From Promicromonospora umidemergens (GTDB taxonomy: Bacteria; Actinomycetota; Actinomycetes; Actinomycetales; Cellulomonadaceae): DNA of 64,000 nucleotides. A program made the position numbers and the translations under genes. The stretch is taken from the NCBI RefSeq assembly GCF_024171995.1, contig NZ_JAMTCT010000018.1, positions 1-64,000 on the forward strand, read 5' to 3'. The first letter of the stretch is position 1. Each line of letters opens with the position of its first letter. This document shows, one piece after another, positions 25,080 through 35,257 of this stretch. The notes beneath the pieces are model-generated. The model worked only from the letters and a program-made list of their open reading frames with translations, had not been told where the DNA came from and did not search any database.

Positions 25080-26759
25080 GTGGTCCACCGCCGCCTGCTC
25101 CAGCTCGCCGGGGCCGTCCCTGGTGCGATCCTGGCCCTGGCCGGCCTCGGGGTCGTGCTCTCGGCCCTGCACGTGGCGTTCGCGATCACCGCGGGGTCGG
25201 TCATCGCGGTGCTCGTCCGTGGGGAGGGTGACCCGCTGCCCGCCGTGGCGGCGCTGATCGGGATCACCCTGGTCCGGGGGGCGCTGACCGGCGCGCGCGA
25301 GCCCGTCGCCGCACGCTTCGGCGCCACCGTGCGGGTCCGGCTCCGCCGACGTCTGCTGACCCGGCTCGGCGCGGTGCCGGTCGCCGAGCGCGACTCCGGA
25401 CAGGCCACGGCGACGGTCGTCGACGGGGTCGACGGCCTGGACGCCTACTACACGCGCTACCTGCCGCAGCTGCTCGTCGTGCTCGTCGTCCCCGCCGTCG
25501 TCGTCGCGCTCGTCATGGCGCGCTCGGCCGGAGCCGGCGTCGTGCTCGCGATCGCCGCCGGGCTCGCGATCCTCGCGCCGCGAGCATGGGACGTCCGGCT
25601 GCTGCGCACCGGCCGGCACCGGTGGGACCGGTTCACGCGACTGTCCTCCGACTACGTCGAGGCGCTGCAGCAGATCCCGCTGCTGCGTGCCTTCGGAGCG
25701 ACCGGGCGGATCTCCGCCAGGCTCGCCGACGACGCCGACCACCTGCGCGGCTTCACCATGGCCCAGCTGCGCCTCTCGCTCGTCGAGACCTTCGTGAGCG
25801 GCCTGGCCATGCACCTGGGCACCGTCCTCGCGGTGGTCGCCGCCCTGTCGGCGGTGCTCTCCGGTGACCTGCGCGCCGCGTCCGCCGTGACCGTGCTGCT
25901 GCTGGTCCGCGAGTGCTTCCGTCCCGTGCAGGAGCTGGGCACGAGCTGGCACGCCGGGTACCTCGGCCTGACCGCCGTCGACGGCCTCGACCAGTTCCTC
26001 TCCCGGACTCCGGCCGTCGTCGAGGACGGCACCAGCTCGGCCCCCGCCCGGGCCGGGTCCGTCGAGGTGGACGACGTCACCTATCACTACCCCGGGACGG
26101 GCCGGGGCGTCAGCCGTCTGAGCCTGCGGGTCGGACCCGGCGAGACCCTCGCCGTCGTCGGACCTTCCGGATCGGGCAAGAGCACCCTCGCCCGCCTGCT
26201 GGAGCGGGAGGTCGACCCCGGCACCGGGCAGCTCCGCCTCGACGGCGTCGACCTGCGCGACTACACCCCCCGAGCACGCAGCCGGAGCGTCGTGGTCGTG
26301 CCGCAGGACCCGACCCTGTTCGCCTGGACGGTGCGCGACAACCTCCGCCTCTACCGGCCCGAGGCCACCGACGCCGAGGTCGAGCGCGCCTGCGCGGTCG
26401 CGGACGTCCACGACGTGGTCCGCGCGCTGCCCGACGGGTACGACACGGTGCTGGCCGAGAACGGCGAGCAGCTCTCCGGCGGGCAACGACAGCGGCTCGC
26501 CATCGCCAGGGGGCTCCTGTCGCAGGCACCAGTGCTCGTGCTCGACGAGGTCACCTCCGCCCTGGACGCCGACACCGAACGCCGCGTCATGGACGCCGTC
26601 GCCACCGCCTCGCCCGCACGGACGACAGTCATCATCGCCCACCGCGAGAGCGCCTGCCTGCACGCCGACCGGTGGATCGCGCTCCAGGACGGGCGCACGG
26701 TGGCGAGCGGCGACGGCCCGCCCTCGCTGCCTGCGCTGACCGCGGGAGGTGCCCGGTGA
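25080..26759 (+). CDS. ABC half-transporter (exporter fold, CydD/YbtP-like), subunit 1
   Basis: A 559-residue fusion of a six-helix membrane domain (about 1-310) with an ATPase domain (about 325-555). The ATPase has Walker A GPSGSGKS, signature LSGGQRQR and Walker B VLVLDEV. The membrane part (REPVAARFGATVRVRLRRRL, then YYTRYLPQL) looks CydD-like. Its place three bases after the binding-protein gene, and its pairing with a second half-transporter, recall YbtPQ or IrtAB, exporter-folded proteins that actually import siderophores. That role is inferred from context. The start is GTG. Confidence 0.82.
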   Translation: MVHRRLLQLAGAVPGAILALAGLGVVLSALHVAFAITAGSVIAVLVRGEGDPLPAVAALIGITLVRGALTGAREPVAARFGATVRVRLRRRLLTRLGAVPVAERDSGQATATVVDGVDGLDAYYTRYLPQLLVVLVVPAVVVALVMARSAGAGVVLAIAAGLAILAPRAWDVRLLRTGRHRWDRFTRLSSDYVEALQQIPLLRAFGATGRISARLADDADHLRGFTMAQLRLSLVETFVSGLAMHLGTVLAVVAALSAVLSGDLRAASAVTVLLLVRECFRPVQELGTSWHAGYLGLTAVDGLDQFLSRTPAVVEDGTSSAPARAGSVEVDDVTYHYPGTGRGVSRLSLRVGPGETLAVVGPSGSGKSTLARLLEREVDPGTGQLRLDGVDLRDYTPRARSRSVVVVPQDPTLFAWTVRDNLRLYRPEATDAEVERACAVADVHDVVRALPDGYDTVLAENGEQLSGGQRQRLAIARGLLSQAPVLVLDEVTSALDADTERRVMDAVATASPARTTVIIAHRESACLHADRWIALQDGRTVASGDGPPSLPALTAGGAR

Positions 26760-28396
26760 GGGCCGTCCTGCGGCTGCTGCCCGTCATCGCCACCCGCCGC
26801 GGCCTGTTCGTCGAGACCGTGCTGTGGAGCGTCCTCAGCCAGACCGTCGTGCTCACGATCGCCCTCGGTCTCGCCCTCGCCGTCGGACGCGTCATGGCGG
26901 GCGAGCCCTTGCCCATCGGGCTCACCGCACTCACGCTGTGCGCCCTCGGCGTCGTGGCGGCCGCGGCCGCATGGCGCGAGTCGTGGGTGTCGCACGACCT
27001 GGCGTACCGGCTCATCGGGATGCTTCGTGGCCGGGTCTTCGACGCCCTGCGCCAGGCGCTCCCTGCCCGCACCCGCCACCGGCGCACCGGCGACCTCGTG
27101 ACGACGATCGTCGCCGACATCGAGACGCTCGAGTGGCTCTACGCGCACACCGCGGCGCAGACCCTGAGCGCGCTGCTCATCCTGTCCGTCAGCACCGCCG
27201 TCTCGGTCTCGCTCAGCCCGCTGCTGCTGCTCGTGTGGGTTCCGCTGCTCGTCGTCGGCGTCGTGGTGCCCCTGGGTACCGCGCGCCGGGCGCGCCGCGA
27301 CGGCGCGGCGCTCGCCGCCGGCTCCGCCACGCTGCGGTCGGACCTGCTCGACACCGTCCGCGGGCTGCGCGAGCTCGCGGGCGCCGACGCCCTCGGCACC
27401 CAGCTCGACCGCATCACCGACGACACCCGCGCCCACGCACGCACCCAGGTCAGGGAGGCCGCCCGCCTCGGCCTCGAACGCGGCGTCGCCGACATCACCC
27501 TGGCCGCCGCCGCGCTCGGCGCCCTCGGTGTCGTGCTGGCCGACCGCGCCGCGATCGCCCCTGCCGACATCCCGCTGGCGGTCACGGTGGCCGTCGCCGG
27601 GCTCGGTCCGGCGGCACAGATCGCCGACCTGCTGCGCAACGCCGGCACCCTGCGCGCGTCCGCTGAACGCATCACGGGCGTGCTCGCCACGCCGCCCGCC
27701 GTCGACGGGCCTCCTGCCGGGCGCACCGGGCCGGCGGTCGACGGCGAGGTGGGCCTCGTCCTCGACCGGGTCACGTTCGCCTACGACGGGCGCCGCCCCG
27801 TGCTCGACGGACTCAGCCTGCACGTCCGCCCCGGCCAGATCGTCGCTCTCACCGGCCCTTCCGGTGCGGGCAAGACCACCGCCGCACGGCTCGCGCTCCG
27901 CATCTGGGACCCCGACGCCGGAAGCGTGCGCATCGACGGGAGCGACCTACGGTGCCTGCCCGACGCCGAGCTCCGCGACCTCGTCGCCGTCGTCCCGCAG
28001 TCGTCACCGCTGCTGCGCGGGACCATCCGCAGCAACATCATGCTCGGCGACCCGCGAGCGACCGACGCGATGGTCGACGCCGCCGCGCGCTCGGCAGGGC
28101 TGCTCGACGCGTCGAGCGGGATCCCGCTCGGGCTGGCGACCCCCGTCGGGGAGCACGGCGCCGGCCTGTCCGGGGGCCAGCGCGCCCGTGTCGCCATCGC
28201 CCGCGCACTGCTCCGTGACCCCCGCGTCCTCGTCCTCGACGAGCCGACGGCGTCGCTGGACCCCGAGGCGGACACCGCCATCATGGACTTCCTCGCCCGA
28301 GCCACCGACCGTGCCACCCTCCTCGTCGCGCACCGGTCCGCCACTGTCGCCGCCGCCCACGTCGAGGTCGTCCTGCGTCCCGCGCACGACCGGTGA
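26756..28396 (+). CDS. ABC half-transporter (exporter fold, CydC/YbtQ-like), subunit 2
   Basis: A 546-residue partner of subunit 1. The membrane domain occupies about 1-310 (RRTGDLVTTIVADIETLEWLY is the usual coupling region). The ATPase has Walker A GPSGAGKTT, signature LSGGQRARVAIARAL and Walker B VLVLDEPTASLD. The GTG start overlaps the previous stop (GTGA), so the two should form a heterodimer. It is the fifth gene of the metallophore operon. Confidence 0.83.
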   Translation: MRAVLRLLPVIATRRGLFVETVLWSVLSQTVVLTIALGLALAVGRVMAGEPLPIGLTALTLCALGVVAAAAAWRESWVSHDLAYRLIGMLRGRVFDALRQALPARTRHRRTGDLVTTIVADIETLEWLYAHTAAQTLSALLILSVSTAVSVSLSPLLLLVWVPLLVVGVVVPLGTARRARRDGAALAAGSATLRSDLLDTVRGLRELAGADALGTQLDRITDDTRAHARTQVREAARLGLERGVADITLAAAALGALGVVLADRAAIAPADIPLAVTVAVAGLGPAAQIADLLRNAGTLRASAERITGVLATPPAVDGPPAGRTGPAVDGEVGLVLDRVTFAYDGRRPVLDGLSLHVRPGQIVALTGPSGAGKTTAARLALRIWDPDAGSVRIDGSDLRCLPDAELRDLVAVVPQSSPLLRGTIRSNIMLGDPRATDAMVDAAARSAGLLDASSGIPLGLATPVGEHGAGLSGGQRARVAIARALLRDPRVLVLDEPTASLDPEADTAIMDFLARATDRATLLVAHRSATVAAAHVEVVLRPAHDR

Positions 28397-28420
28397 GCCG
28401 CCGCATGTCAGGCTGGTGCG

Positions 28421-30397
28421 ATGCCGAACCGTCTGGGGACCGCGACCAGCCCGTACCTCCTCCAGCACGCGGGGAATCCCGTCGACTGGTGGGAGTGGGG
28501 CGCCGAGGCGTTCGCGGAGGCCCGGCGCCGCGACGTCCCGGTCCTCCTGTCCGTCGGGTACGCGGCGTGCCACTGGTGCCACGTCATGGCGCACGAGTCG
28601 TTCGAGGACGCCGGCGTGGCCGAGGTCGTCAACGCCCGCTTCGTCGCCGTGAAGGTCGACCGGGAGGAGCGGCCCGACGTCGACGCCGTCTACATGAGCG
28701 CGACGACCGCGCTGACCGGGCAGGGCGGCTGGCCCATGACCTGCTTCCTGACCCCGGGGGGCGAGCCCTTCTACTGCGGCACCTACTATCCCCGCGAGCA
28801 GTTCCTGGCGCTGCTCGACGCGATCACCGAGGCCTGGACGAACAGCAGGGACGCCGTCGAGCAGCAGGGCGCTGCGATCACCGAAGCGGTCGTGCGCACG
28901 TCGTCGCGCCTGACGCCCGAAGCGCTCGACGACGCAGCGCTCGACCAGGCCGCGCGGCTCGTGGCCCACGCCGCCGACCCGGTACGGGGCGGGTTCGGCG
29001 GTGCGCCCAAGTTCCCACCGTCCATGACGCTCGAGCACCTTCTGCGCCACCACGCCCGCACCGGTGATCCCGGGTCGCTGCGCATCGTCGAGCGCACGTG
29101 CGAGGCCATGGCGCGCGGCGGCCTCTATGACCAGCTCGCGGGCGGGTTCGCGCGGTACGCGGTCGACGACGCCTGGGTCGTGCCGCACTTCGAGAAGATG
29201 CTCTATGACAACGCGCAGCTCCTGCGCGTCTACCTGCACCTGTACCGCGCCACGGGATCGCCGCTCGCTGGGCGCGTCGCCCGCGAGACCGCCGACTTCC
29301 TCCTGGCGGACCTGAGCACGCCAGAGGGCGGGTTCGCCTCCGCGCTCGACGCCGACACCGACGGCGTCGAGGGGCTCACCTACGTCTGGGCTCCCGAGCA
29401 GCTCACGGAGATCCTCGGGCCGGTGGACGGGGCCCGGGCGGCACAGGTCCTGTCCGTCACGACCCAGGGCACCTTCGAGCAGGGCACCTCGACGCTCCAG
29501 CTGCCCGAGGACCCCGACCCGGCCTGGTGGACCGGGGTGCGGACGCGGCTGGCCGAGGCCCGGGCCACGCGGCCCCAGCCCACGCGGGACGACAAGGTGG
29601 TCACGGCGTGGAACGGCCTGGCGATCGCCGCCCTCGCAGAGGCCGGGGTGCTGCTCGGCCTCCCTGACCACGTCGAGGCGGCCCGGAGGTGCGCCGACCT
29701 CGTCCTGAGCCTCCACCTCGTCGACGGGCGCCTGCGGCGGGCGTCGCGCGGCGGCGTCGTCGGGGCGGCGCCCGGGGTCGCCGCCGACCACGGTGACCTC
29801 GCCGAGGGACTCCTCGCCCTGCACCAGGCGACCGGTGAGGCGCGGTGGCTCCAGGCCGCCGGCGCGCTGCTGGACACCGCGCTGGCCCGGTTCGGCGACG
29901 ACGCCGGCGGGTTCTTCGACGCGGCCGACGACGCCGAGCGCCTCGTGAGCCGGCCGAAGGATCCCACCGACGGGCCAGAGCCCTCGGGCCAGTCGGCGCT
30001 CGCCCGGGCCCTGTGCACCTACGCGGCCCTGACCGGCTCGTCCCGGCACCGTGCGGCCGCCGAGGCAGCGGTGGCCGCCGCCGGCGCCCTGGCCCGGCAG
30101 GCGCCACGGTTCGCGGGCTGGACGCTCGCCGCCGCTGAGGCGCTCGCCGCCGGCCCGCTGCAGGTCGCCGTCGTCGGGCCCGACGACGCGGCGCGGGCCG
30201 CCCTGGAGGACGTGGCGCGGCGCGCGGTGTCGCCGGGGCTGGTGGTCGCCGTCGGCGAGCCGGACGCCCCTGGCGTGCCCCTGCTCGCCGGCCGCCCGCT
30301 CGTCGACGGGCGGGCTGCCGCATACGTGTGCCGCGGGTTCGTGTGCGACCGGCCGGTGACCACGCCCGACGACCTCACGGCCGCGCTCGGTGGCTGA
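28421..30397 (+). CDS. YyaL-type thioredoxin-fold protein (DUF255)
   Basis: A 658-residue protein. The N-terminal thioredoxin-like domain (about 1-165) begins [20 protein letters not shown] and has a CHWC centre (Cys50, Cys53) in [17 protein letters not shown]. The long C-terminal part is an (alpha/alpha)6 barrel like that of glycan epimerases and six-hairpin glycosidases, with [13 protein letters not shown]. The family (relatives of human SPATA20) is universal but its reaction is unproven. It starts 24 bp after the metallophore operon and converges with the ThrE-type gene. Confidence 0.9.
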   Translation: MPNRLGTATSPYLLQHAGNPVDWWEWGAEAFAEARRRDVPVLLSVGYAACHWCHVMAHESFEDAGVAEVVNARFVAVKVDREERPDVDAVYMSATTALTGQGGWPMTCFLTPGGEPFYCGTYYPREQFLALLDAITEAWTNSRDAVEQQGAAITEAVVRTSSRLTPEALDDAALDQAARLVAHAADPVRGGFGGAPKFPPSMTLEHLLRHHARTGDPGSLRIVERTCEAMARGGLYDQLAGGFARYAVDDAWVVPHFEKMLYDNAQLLRVYLHLYRATGSPLAGRVARETADFLLADLSTPEGGFASALDADTDGVEGLTYVWAPEQLTEILGPVDGARAAQVLSVTTQGTFEQGTSTLQLPEDPDPAWWTGVRTRLAEARATRPQPTRDDKVVTAWNGLAIAALAEAGVLLGLPDHVEAARRCADLVLSLHLVDGRLRRASRGGVVGAAPGVAADHGDLAEGLLALHQATGEARWLQAAGALLDTALARFGDDAGGFFDAADDAERLVSRPKDPTDGPEPSGQSALARALCTYAALTGSSRHRAAAEAAVAAAGALARQAPRFAGWTLAAAEALAAGPLQVAVVGPDDAARAALEDVARRAVSPGLVVAVGEPDAPGVPLLAGRPLVDGRAAAYVCRGFVCDRPVTTPDDLTAALGG

Positions 30398-30420
30398 GCG
30401 CCACCGCCTCCGGTCCGCCG

Positions 30421-31815
30421 TCAGTGGCGGACGCGCGCGCGGGACCGGGCGACGCTGGCGAGCGTGGCCCGCACGGGTGTCCCGAGGTAGATCCCCAGCG
30501 AGGCGCCGGCCGCCAGCCCGACGCCGACCGACGCCGCGAGGACGAGGGAGCTCGCGCCGCCGCCTGTCGACGCCGGGTCGGCGTGCACCATGCCGAGCAG
30601 CCCGTAGAACACGGCGCCGCCGGGGACGAGCGGCACGATGGCCGCCGTCGTCACCGCGACGGACGGTACGTGCAGCCGGTGGGCGACCAGGACCCCCGCG
30701 AAGCTGGCGAGCAACGCCGCGACGCCGCTCGCCGCCGCCTCGTGCAGGTGTGACGTCAGCCCAACGACGTGGCCGAGGGCCGCGACGGCACCCAGCACGG
30801 CGCTGACGGCGAGGATCCGCGTGCCTGCGCCGTTGAACAGCGCGACGGCGACCGCGACGATGACCGCTCCGGCGAGCTGGTTCGGCAGCGGACCGAGCGG
30901 CGGCGGACCGTCCGGCAGGGTCATCTGGTACCCGAGCACGCTGCCGAGCTCCAGCCCGGCCAGGATGCCCACCACCAGGCCGAGCGTCTGCAGCGTGACG
31001 TCGAGGATGCGCCCGGCCGCCGTGAGCGCGAACCCGTCGATCGCGTCCTGCGCCGCGCCCACCACGGTGAGGCCGGAGAGCATGAGGACGATCCCGGACG
31101 CCACGATGATGGAGGGCAGCACCCCGGCGAACGGCTCGACGTCCGCGGCGGCGAGGGCGGACACGGCCACCGCGACCACCGTCGTGACGAAGGCTCCGGC
31201 GATCTGGCTGAAGAACGACGGCACCCGCAGCCGCGCGAGCCCGGACTGGGTCGCCGCGGCGCCCAGCGCCGCGACGAAGGTGAGCACCACGACCACCGCA
31301 GATCCCCCGGCAAGGATGCTCGCGCCGACCGCCAGCAGCGCCCGGGCGGCCACGACGACCGGCTGCCGGTACCGGAACGGCACACGGCGGATCACCCGGA
31401 ACGCCGTCCGCGCCTCGTCGAGGCCCATCCCCTCGTCGATGTCGACCAGCAGCGCCTGGAGGCGCTGCAGCTTCGTATGGTCGGGCGCCGACACGCGCAC
31501 GACCCGGAGCAGCGTGTGCGGCCAGCCCTCGCCGCCGCGGTGGTACGACAGGGTGATCGACGTGTAGGTCACGTCGACGTGCACGCCCTGGAGCCCGTAC
31601 GCATGGGCCACGCGCGTGATCGCCAGGGTCACCTCGTGGGCGGACGCGCCGACCGCGAACATCGACTCGCCGATGCGCATCGCCAGGTCCAGGGCCCTGA
31701 GCACCATGGCGTCGTCGACGGCGGGCTGCACCTCGGTGTCCGGTGCCTGCGACGGATCGGCGTGCAGGGCCTTGCGCACCGACGTGTACAGGCTTCGACG
31801 AGGTGGCTGGGTCAT
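30421..31815 (-). CDS. Threonine/serine exporter family protein (ThrE type)
   Basis: A 464-residue fused ThrE: the N-terminal cytoplasmic hydrolase-like domain (about 35-160) includes MRIGESMFAVGASAHEVT and RRVPFRYRQP, followed by about ten membrane helices. Corynebacterial ThrE exports threonine and serine; this assignment rests on family. Its ATG (31815) overlaps the stop of the rhamnosidase gene (ATGA), which is why it is preferred to another ATG nine bases earlier. It is thus the last gene of the leftward rhamnoside operon, an unexpected companion. Confidence 0.85.
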   Translation of the reverse strand: MTQPPRRSLYTSVRKALHADPSQAPDTEVQPAVDDAMVLRALDLAMRIGESMFAVGASAHEVTLAITRVAHAYGLQGVHVDVTYTSITLSYHRGGEGWPHTLLRVVRVSAPDHTKLQRLQALLVDIDEGMGLDEARTAFRVIRRVPFRYRQPVVVAARALLAVGASILAGGSAVVVVLTFVAALGAAATQSGLARLRVPSFFSQIAGAFVTTVVAVAVSALAAADVEPFAGVLPSIIVASGIVLMLSGLTVVGAAQDAIDGFALTAAGRILDVTLQTLGLVVGILAGLELGSVLGYQMTLPDGPPPLGPLPNQLAGAVIVAVAVALFNGAGTRILAVSAVLGAVAALGHVVGLTSHLHEAAASGVAALLASFAGVLVAHRLHVPSVAVTTAAIVPLVPGGAVFYGLLGMVHADPASTGGGASSLVLAASVGVGLAAGASLGIYLGTPVRATLASVARSRARVRH

Positions 31816-34436
31816 GCACTCCATTCTGCAGCCGCCGGCGCTCCGGCATCCGTCGAGGGGGCGGCGGACCCGCTGAGGCGCTGCTCGGAAGGCCTCGACC
31901 CCGGCTGGACCGCACCTTCGAAGCGGTGCGTACCGAGGCCGACGACGACGGGCGTCTCCGCGCCGGGGACCCACACCTCGGCCGTGACCCCGTAGGGCAC
32001 CTCCACGACGAGGAGCACGCGTCCGTCGTCGATCCGCCAGGAGCTCTCGATCCGGCCGTAGGGCGAGTCGACGGCGGTGCGCGCGTGCGCGAGCTGCCCC
32101 GTGACGAGCGGGCGCACCTCGACCCGCCGCCAGCCGGGCGCCGTCGGCGCGAGGCCGCCGACGCACCGGTGCAGCCAGTCCGCCACGGCGCCGTACGCGT
32201 AGTGGTTGAACGAGGTCATGTCGCCGGGGTTGACCCTGCCGTCGGGCAGCATCGAGTCCCAGCGCTCCCAGATGGTGGTGGCACCCATAGTGACGGCGTA
32301 CAGCCACGAGGGCGGTGCCTTCTGGAGCAGCATCCGGTACGCGACGTCCGGGCGGCCGGCCACGCACAGCGCGTCGAGGACCAGCGGCGTCCCCAGGAAC
32401 CCGGTGGCGACCCGGTAGCCGGCGGCGACGACCAGCTCCACCAGGCGGTCGCCCGCGGCACCGCGGGCAGCCGGGTCCGCGACGAGGTCCCAGCACAGGG
32501 CGAGGGCGTAGACCGTCTGGCAGTCGCTGAGCACCCGCCCGCCAGGGGTCACGTACTCGTGGTTGAACGCGCGGACGGTCTCGTCCGCGAGGGCGCGGTA
32601 CCGGTCGGCGTCGGCATCGTGACCGAGCGTCCGTGCGGCGGCCGCGAGCAGGCCCGCCGAACGGGCGAAGTAGGCCGTCGCGACGACGTCGGGGTCCGCG
32701 GCGGCCTTCGCCGGGTCGTCGGGCGGCGCCGCCGGATCGAGCCAGTCACCGAACTGGAAACCGCCTCTCCACAGCTTGCCGTCGCCGGCGAGGCCCGCGA
32801 CCTTGTCGACCCAGGCGCGCATCGACGGGTACTGCCGCGCGAGCAGGTCGTGGTCCGCGTACGCCAGGTGCAGCACGGACGGCACGACCGTGGCGGCGTC
32901 GCTCCAGCCGGCGGCGGCCGGGTCCGGCTCCCTGAGCACGTCGGGGACGACGTAGGGCACTCCGCCGTCGGGCCGCTGCTCGGCCGCGAGGTCCTCGAGC
33001 CAGCCCGCCAGGAAGCCCGACGTGTCGAAGAGCGTCGCGGCAGTGGGGGCGAACACCTGGATGTCCCCGGTCCAGCCGAGCCGCTCGTCGCGCTGCGGGC
33101 AGTCGGTCGGCAGGTCCAGAAAATTGCCGCGCATGCTCCAGACCACGTTCTCGTACAGCCGGTCGACGTCCGGGTCCGACGACTCGAACCACGCCGTGCG
33201 ACGCAGGTCGGAGCCGAGCACCAGAGCCGTGACATCAGCGGCCGCGACCTCGGACAGCCCACAGATCTCCGCGTAGCGGAAGCCGTTGAACGTGAAGGTC
33301 GGACGCAGCACCTCGACATCCGCACCGCTCAGCACGTAGCTCGCCGTCGCCTTGGCGCTGCGGAGCGGGCGCATCGCGAGCTCACCCTCCTCGAGCACCT
33401 CCGCATGGCGCACCGTGACCTCGTCACCCGCGCGCCCCCCGCGGACGACCAGCTCCACCCAGCCGACGAGATTCTGCCCGAAGTCCACGATCGTCCCGCC
33501 CGACGCCGACATCCCGGCGACCGGCACCCGGTCCGTCACGCGCACCGCCGGGCCACGGCGGGCGACCAGCCGCGCGAGGTCACCCGGCACCACCTCGACG
33601 GGCTCGCTCCCCCCGCGGTCGGGCACGTTCGGCACCCGCAGGTCGCGGCGCTCGCCGTCGTAGAGGTCGTCGAAGAGGATGCCGCTCCGGCTCGCCCGCC
33701 ACGACCCGTCCGTCACGATCCGCCGGCGCGAGCCGTCGGCGAACTCCAGCTCGAGCTGCGCAAGGAACGCCAGCCGGGAACCGTAGCTCGACCGGTTGCC
33801 CGGCCAGACCAGCTGGCCGCGGTACCAGCCGTTGCCGACGAGGGCGCTCAGGGTGTTCGGCCCCCTGCGGAGACCGGTCAGCACGTCGTAGACCTGGTAG
33901 CGCAGGCGGTGCTCGTACGCGGTCCAGCCGGGCGCGAGGACGTCGTCGCCGACCCTGCCGCCGTTGAGCGAGGCCTCGTAGACGCCGTGCGCCGACGCGT
34001 AGAGACGCGCACGCACCGGCAGCTCGTCGAGGTCGAAGTCGGTGAAGACCAGCGGCGCGCCGTCGTCGAGCCCGCCGAGGGACACGGGGCTGACGAACGC
34101 CGCCGACCAGTCCTCGGGCCCCAGGAGCCCGACCTCGACGGGGACCGCATCGCTCCACGGCGTCCACCGCTCCCCCGACCCGACCCGGACCCGCACCCGG
34201 CCGTGCCCGCGCGGAGCGAGCGGCGCGAACGGCCAGTCGACGAGGACGCTCTCACCGCTCGGCACCGTGGCGAGCGACGTCGCGCCGGCCGCGTCCTGGA
34301 GCTCGACCTCGTACCGGTCCGACGCCCAGCCCGGTGCGCGGACGTCGAGCACCCACGAGAGCCGTGGCGTGGCGGTACCGAGCACCGCGCCGGGCTCCGA
34401 CTGCTCGAGCCGGAGCCGGGTGACCAGTGCGGTCAC
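31812..34436 (-). CDS. Alpha-L-rhamnosidase, GH78, cytoplasmic
   Basis: An 874-residue GH78 enzyme without signal peptide, so it should act in the cytoplasm on imported rhamnosides. Domain order is N-terminal beta domains (about 1-300), a concanavalin-like domain, the (alpha/alpha)6 catalytic barrel (about 420-760) and a C-terminal beta-sandwich. The acid region TDCPQRDERLGWTGD lies near residue 450. The base region TIWERWDSMLPDG is near 724, followed by the family's TSFNHYAYGAVADW. The GTG start overlaps the permease stop (GTGA). It belongs to the LacI-controlled operon starting at 37619. Confidence 0.93.
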   Translation of the reverse strand: MTALVTRLRLEQSEPGAVLGTATPRLSWVLDVRAPGWASDRYEVELQDAAGATSLATVPSGESVLVDWPFAPLAPRGHGRVRVRVGSGERWTPWSDAVPVEVGLLGPEDWSAAFVSPVSLGGLDDGAPLVFTDFDLDELPVRARLYASAHGVYEASLNGGRVGDDVLAPGWTAYEHRLRYQVYDVLTGLRRGPNTLSALVGNGWYRGQLVWPGNRSSYGSRLAFLAQLELEFADGSRRRIVTDGSWRASRSGILFDDLYDGERRDLRVPNVPDRGGSEPVEVVPGDLARLVARRGPAVRVTDRVPVAGMSASGGTIVDFGQNLVGWVELVVRGGRAGDEVTVRHAEVLEEGELAMRPLRSAKATASYVLSGADVEVLRPTFTFNGFRYAEICGLSEVAAADVTALVLGSDLRRTAWFESSDPDVDRLYENVVWSMRGNFLDLPTDCPQRDERLGWTGDIQVFAPTAATLFDTSGFLAGWLEDLAAEQRPDGGVPYVVPDVLREPDPAAAGWSDAATVVPSVLHLAYADHDLLARQYPSMRAWVDKVAGLAGDGKLWRGGFQFGDWLDPAAPPDDPAKAAADPDVVATAYFARSAGLLAAAARTLGHDADADRYRALADETVRAFNHEYVTPGGRVLSDCQTVYALALCWDLVADPAARGAAGDRLVELVVAAGYRVATGFLGTPLVLDALCVAGRPDVAYRMLLQKAPPSWLYAVTMGATTIWERWDSMLPDGRVNPGDMTSFNHYAYGAVADWLHRCVGGLAPTAPGWRRVEVRPLVTGQLAHARTAVDSPYGRIESSWRIDDGRVLLVVEVPYGVTAEVWVPGAETPVVVGLGTHRFEGAVQPGSRPSEQRLSGSAAPSTDAGAPAAAEWSA

Positions 34437-35257
34437 TCGAGCCCGGTTCCGACGACACCCTTGATGTACCACTTCTGCAGCGCGATGAAGACGATGAGCA
34501 CCGGGATCATCGCGAGCACCGCACCGGCCAGCCCGATCGCCGGTGAGAGCACCGAGTTCTCCCCGCCGGCGAGGGGCGCGAGCGCCACGTTGATCACGCG
34601 GTGCTCGGGGTTCGGCGCGACCACCTGCGGCCAGATGTACATGTTCCAGGCCGTCAGGAAGCTGATGGAGCAGAAGGTGGCCAGCGCCGGCCTGGCGAGC
34701 GGCAGGGCGATCGAGACGAGGACGCGCAACCAGCCGGCGCCGTCGATCCGTGCCGCGTCGATGAGGCCGGGCGGGAGCGTCACGAAGAACTGGCGGAACA
34801 GCAGGATCGCGAACGCGCACTGCGCGGCCATGGGGATGATGAGACCCGCGAACGAGTTCAGCCACCCGAGCTGGAAGGTCACGACGAAGAGCGGGATCAG
34901 CGTGAGGTTCGCCGGCACGAACATCGGCACGACGAGCGTCGCGAGGATGACGGCGCTCCACCGGAACGGGATCTTCGCCAGGGCGAAGGCGGCCGGGAGC
35001 GAGATGAGGAGCTGGAGCCCCACGATGCCGAGGCTGAAGACGAAGGTGTTGCCGATCACCTGAGGGGTGAGGTAGTCCCACGCATCGACGAAGTTCTGCC
35101 ACACGGGTGTCTCGGGCAGCAAGGGCTGGGGGAACGCGCTGATCTCGCGCGCGGACTTGAGCGAGCCCGAGACCATGAACAGCAGCGGGAACGCCAGGAC
35201 GAGCCCGCACACGACGACGAGCGCGTAGCGCAGGGAGAGGTACAGCCGCGTGGACAT
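34433..35257 (-). CDS. Carbohydrate ABC permease (MalG type), rhamnoside importer
   Basis: A 274-residue CUT1 permease with six membrane segments and the EAA-type loop IDAARIDGAGWLRV near residue 167. The C-terminus ends in KWYIKGVVGTGLE, as in MalG-like proteins. The ATG shares a base with the stop of the MalF-type partner (TGATG), and the end overlaps the rhamnosidase start. Together with the binding protein at 36282-37619 it should import rhamnosides or oligosaccharides carrying them. No ATPase is encoded in the operon. Confidence 0.9.
   Translation of the reverse strand: MSTRLYLSLRYALVVVCGLVLAFPLLFMVSGSLKSAREISAFPQPLLPETPVWQNFVDAWDYLTPQVIGNTFVFSLGIVGLQLLISLPAAFALAKIPFRWSAVILATLVVPMFVPANLTLIPLFVVTFQLGWLNSFAGLIIPMAAQCAFAILLFRQFFVTLPPGLIDAARIDGAGWLRVLVSIALPLARPALATFCSISFLTAWNMYIWPQVVAPNPEHRVINVALAPLAGGENSVLSPAIGLAGAVLAMIPVLIVFIALQKWYIKGVVGTGLE

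Noticed and set aside
25080-28396. cydDC genes of cytochrome bd assembly
   Set aside because: The membrane domains look CydDC-like, but there is no cydAB nearby and the genes are fused to a metallophore import operon; an importer role is more likely though unproven.
28004-31915. A 1303-codon open frame on the minus strand
   Set aside because: It is a shadow of the half-transporter, YyaL and ThrE genes: it is Arg/Gly/Ala-rich without any domain, while the overlapping genes show clear motifs.
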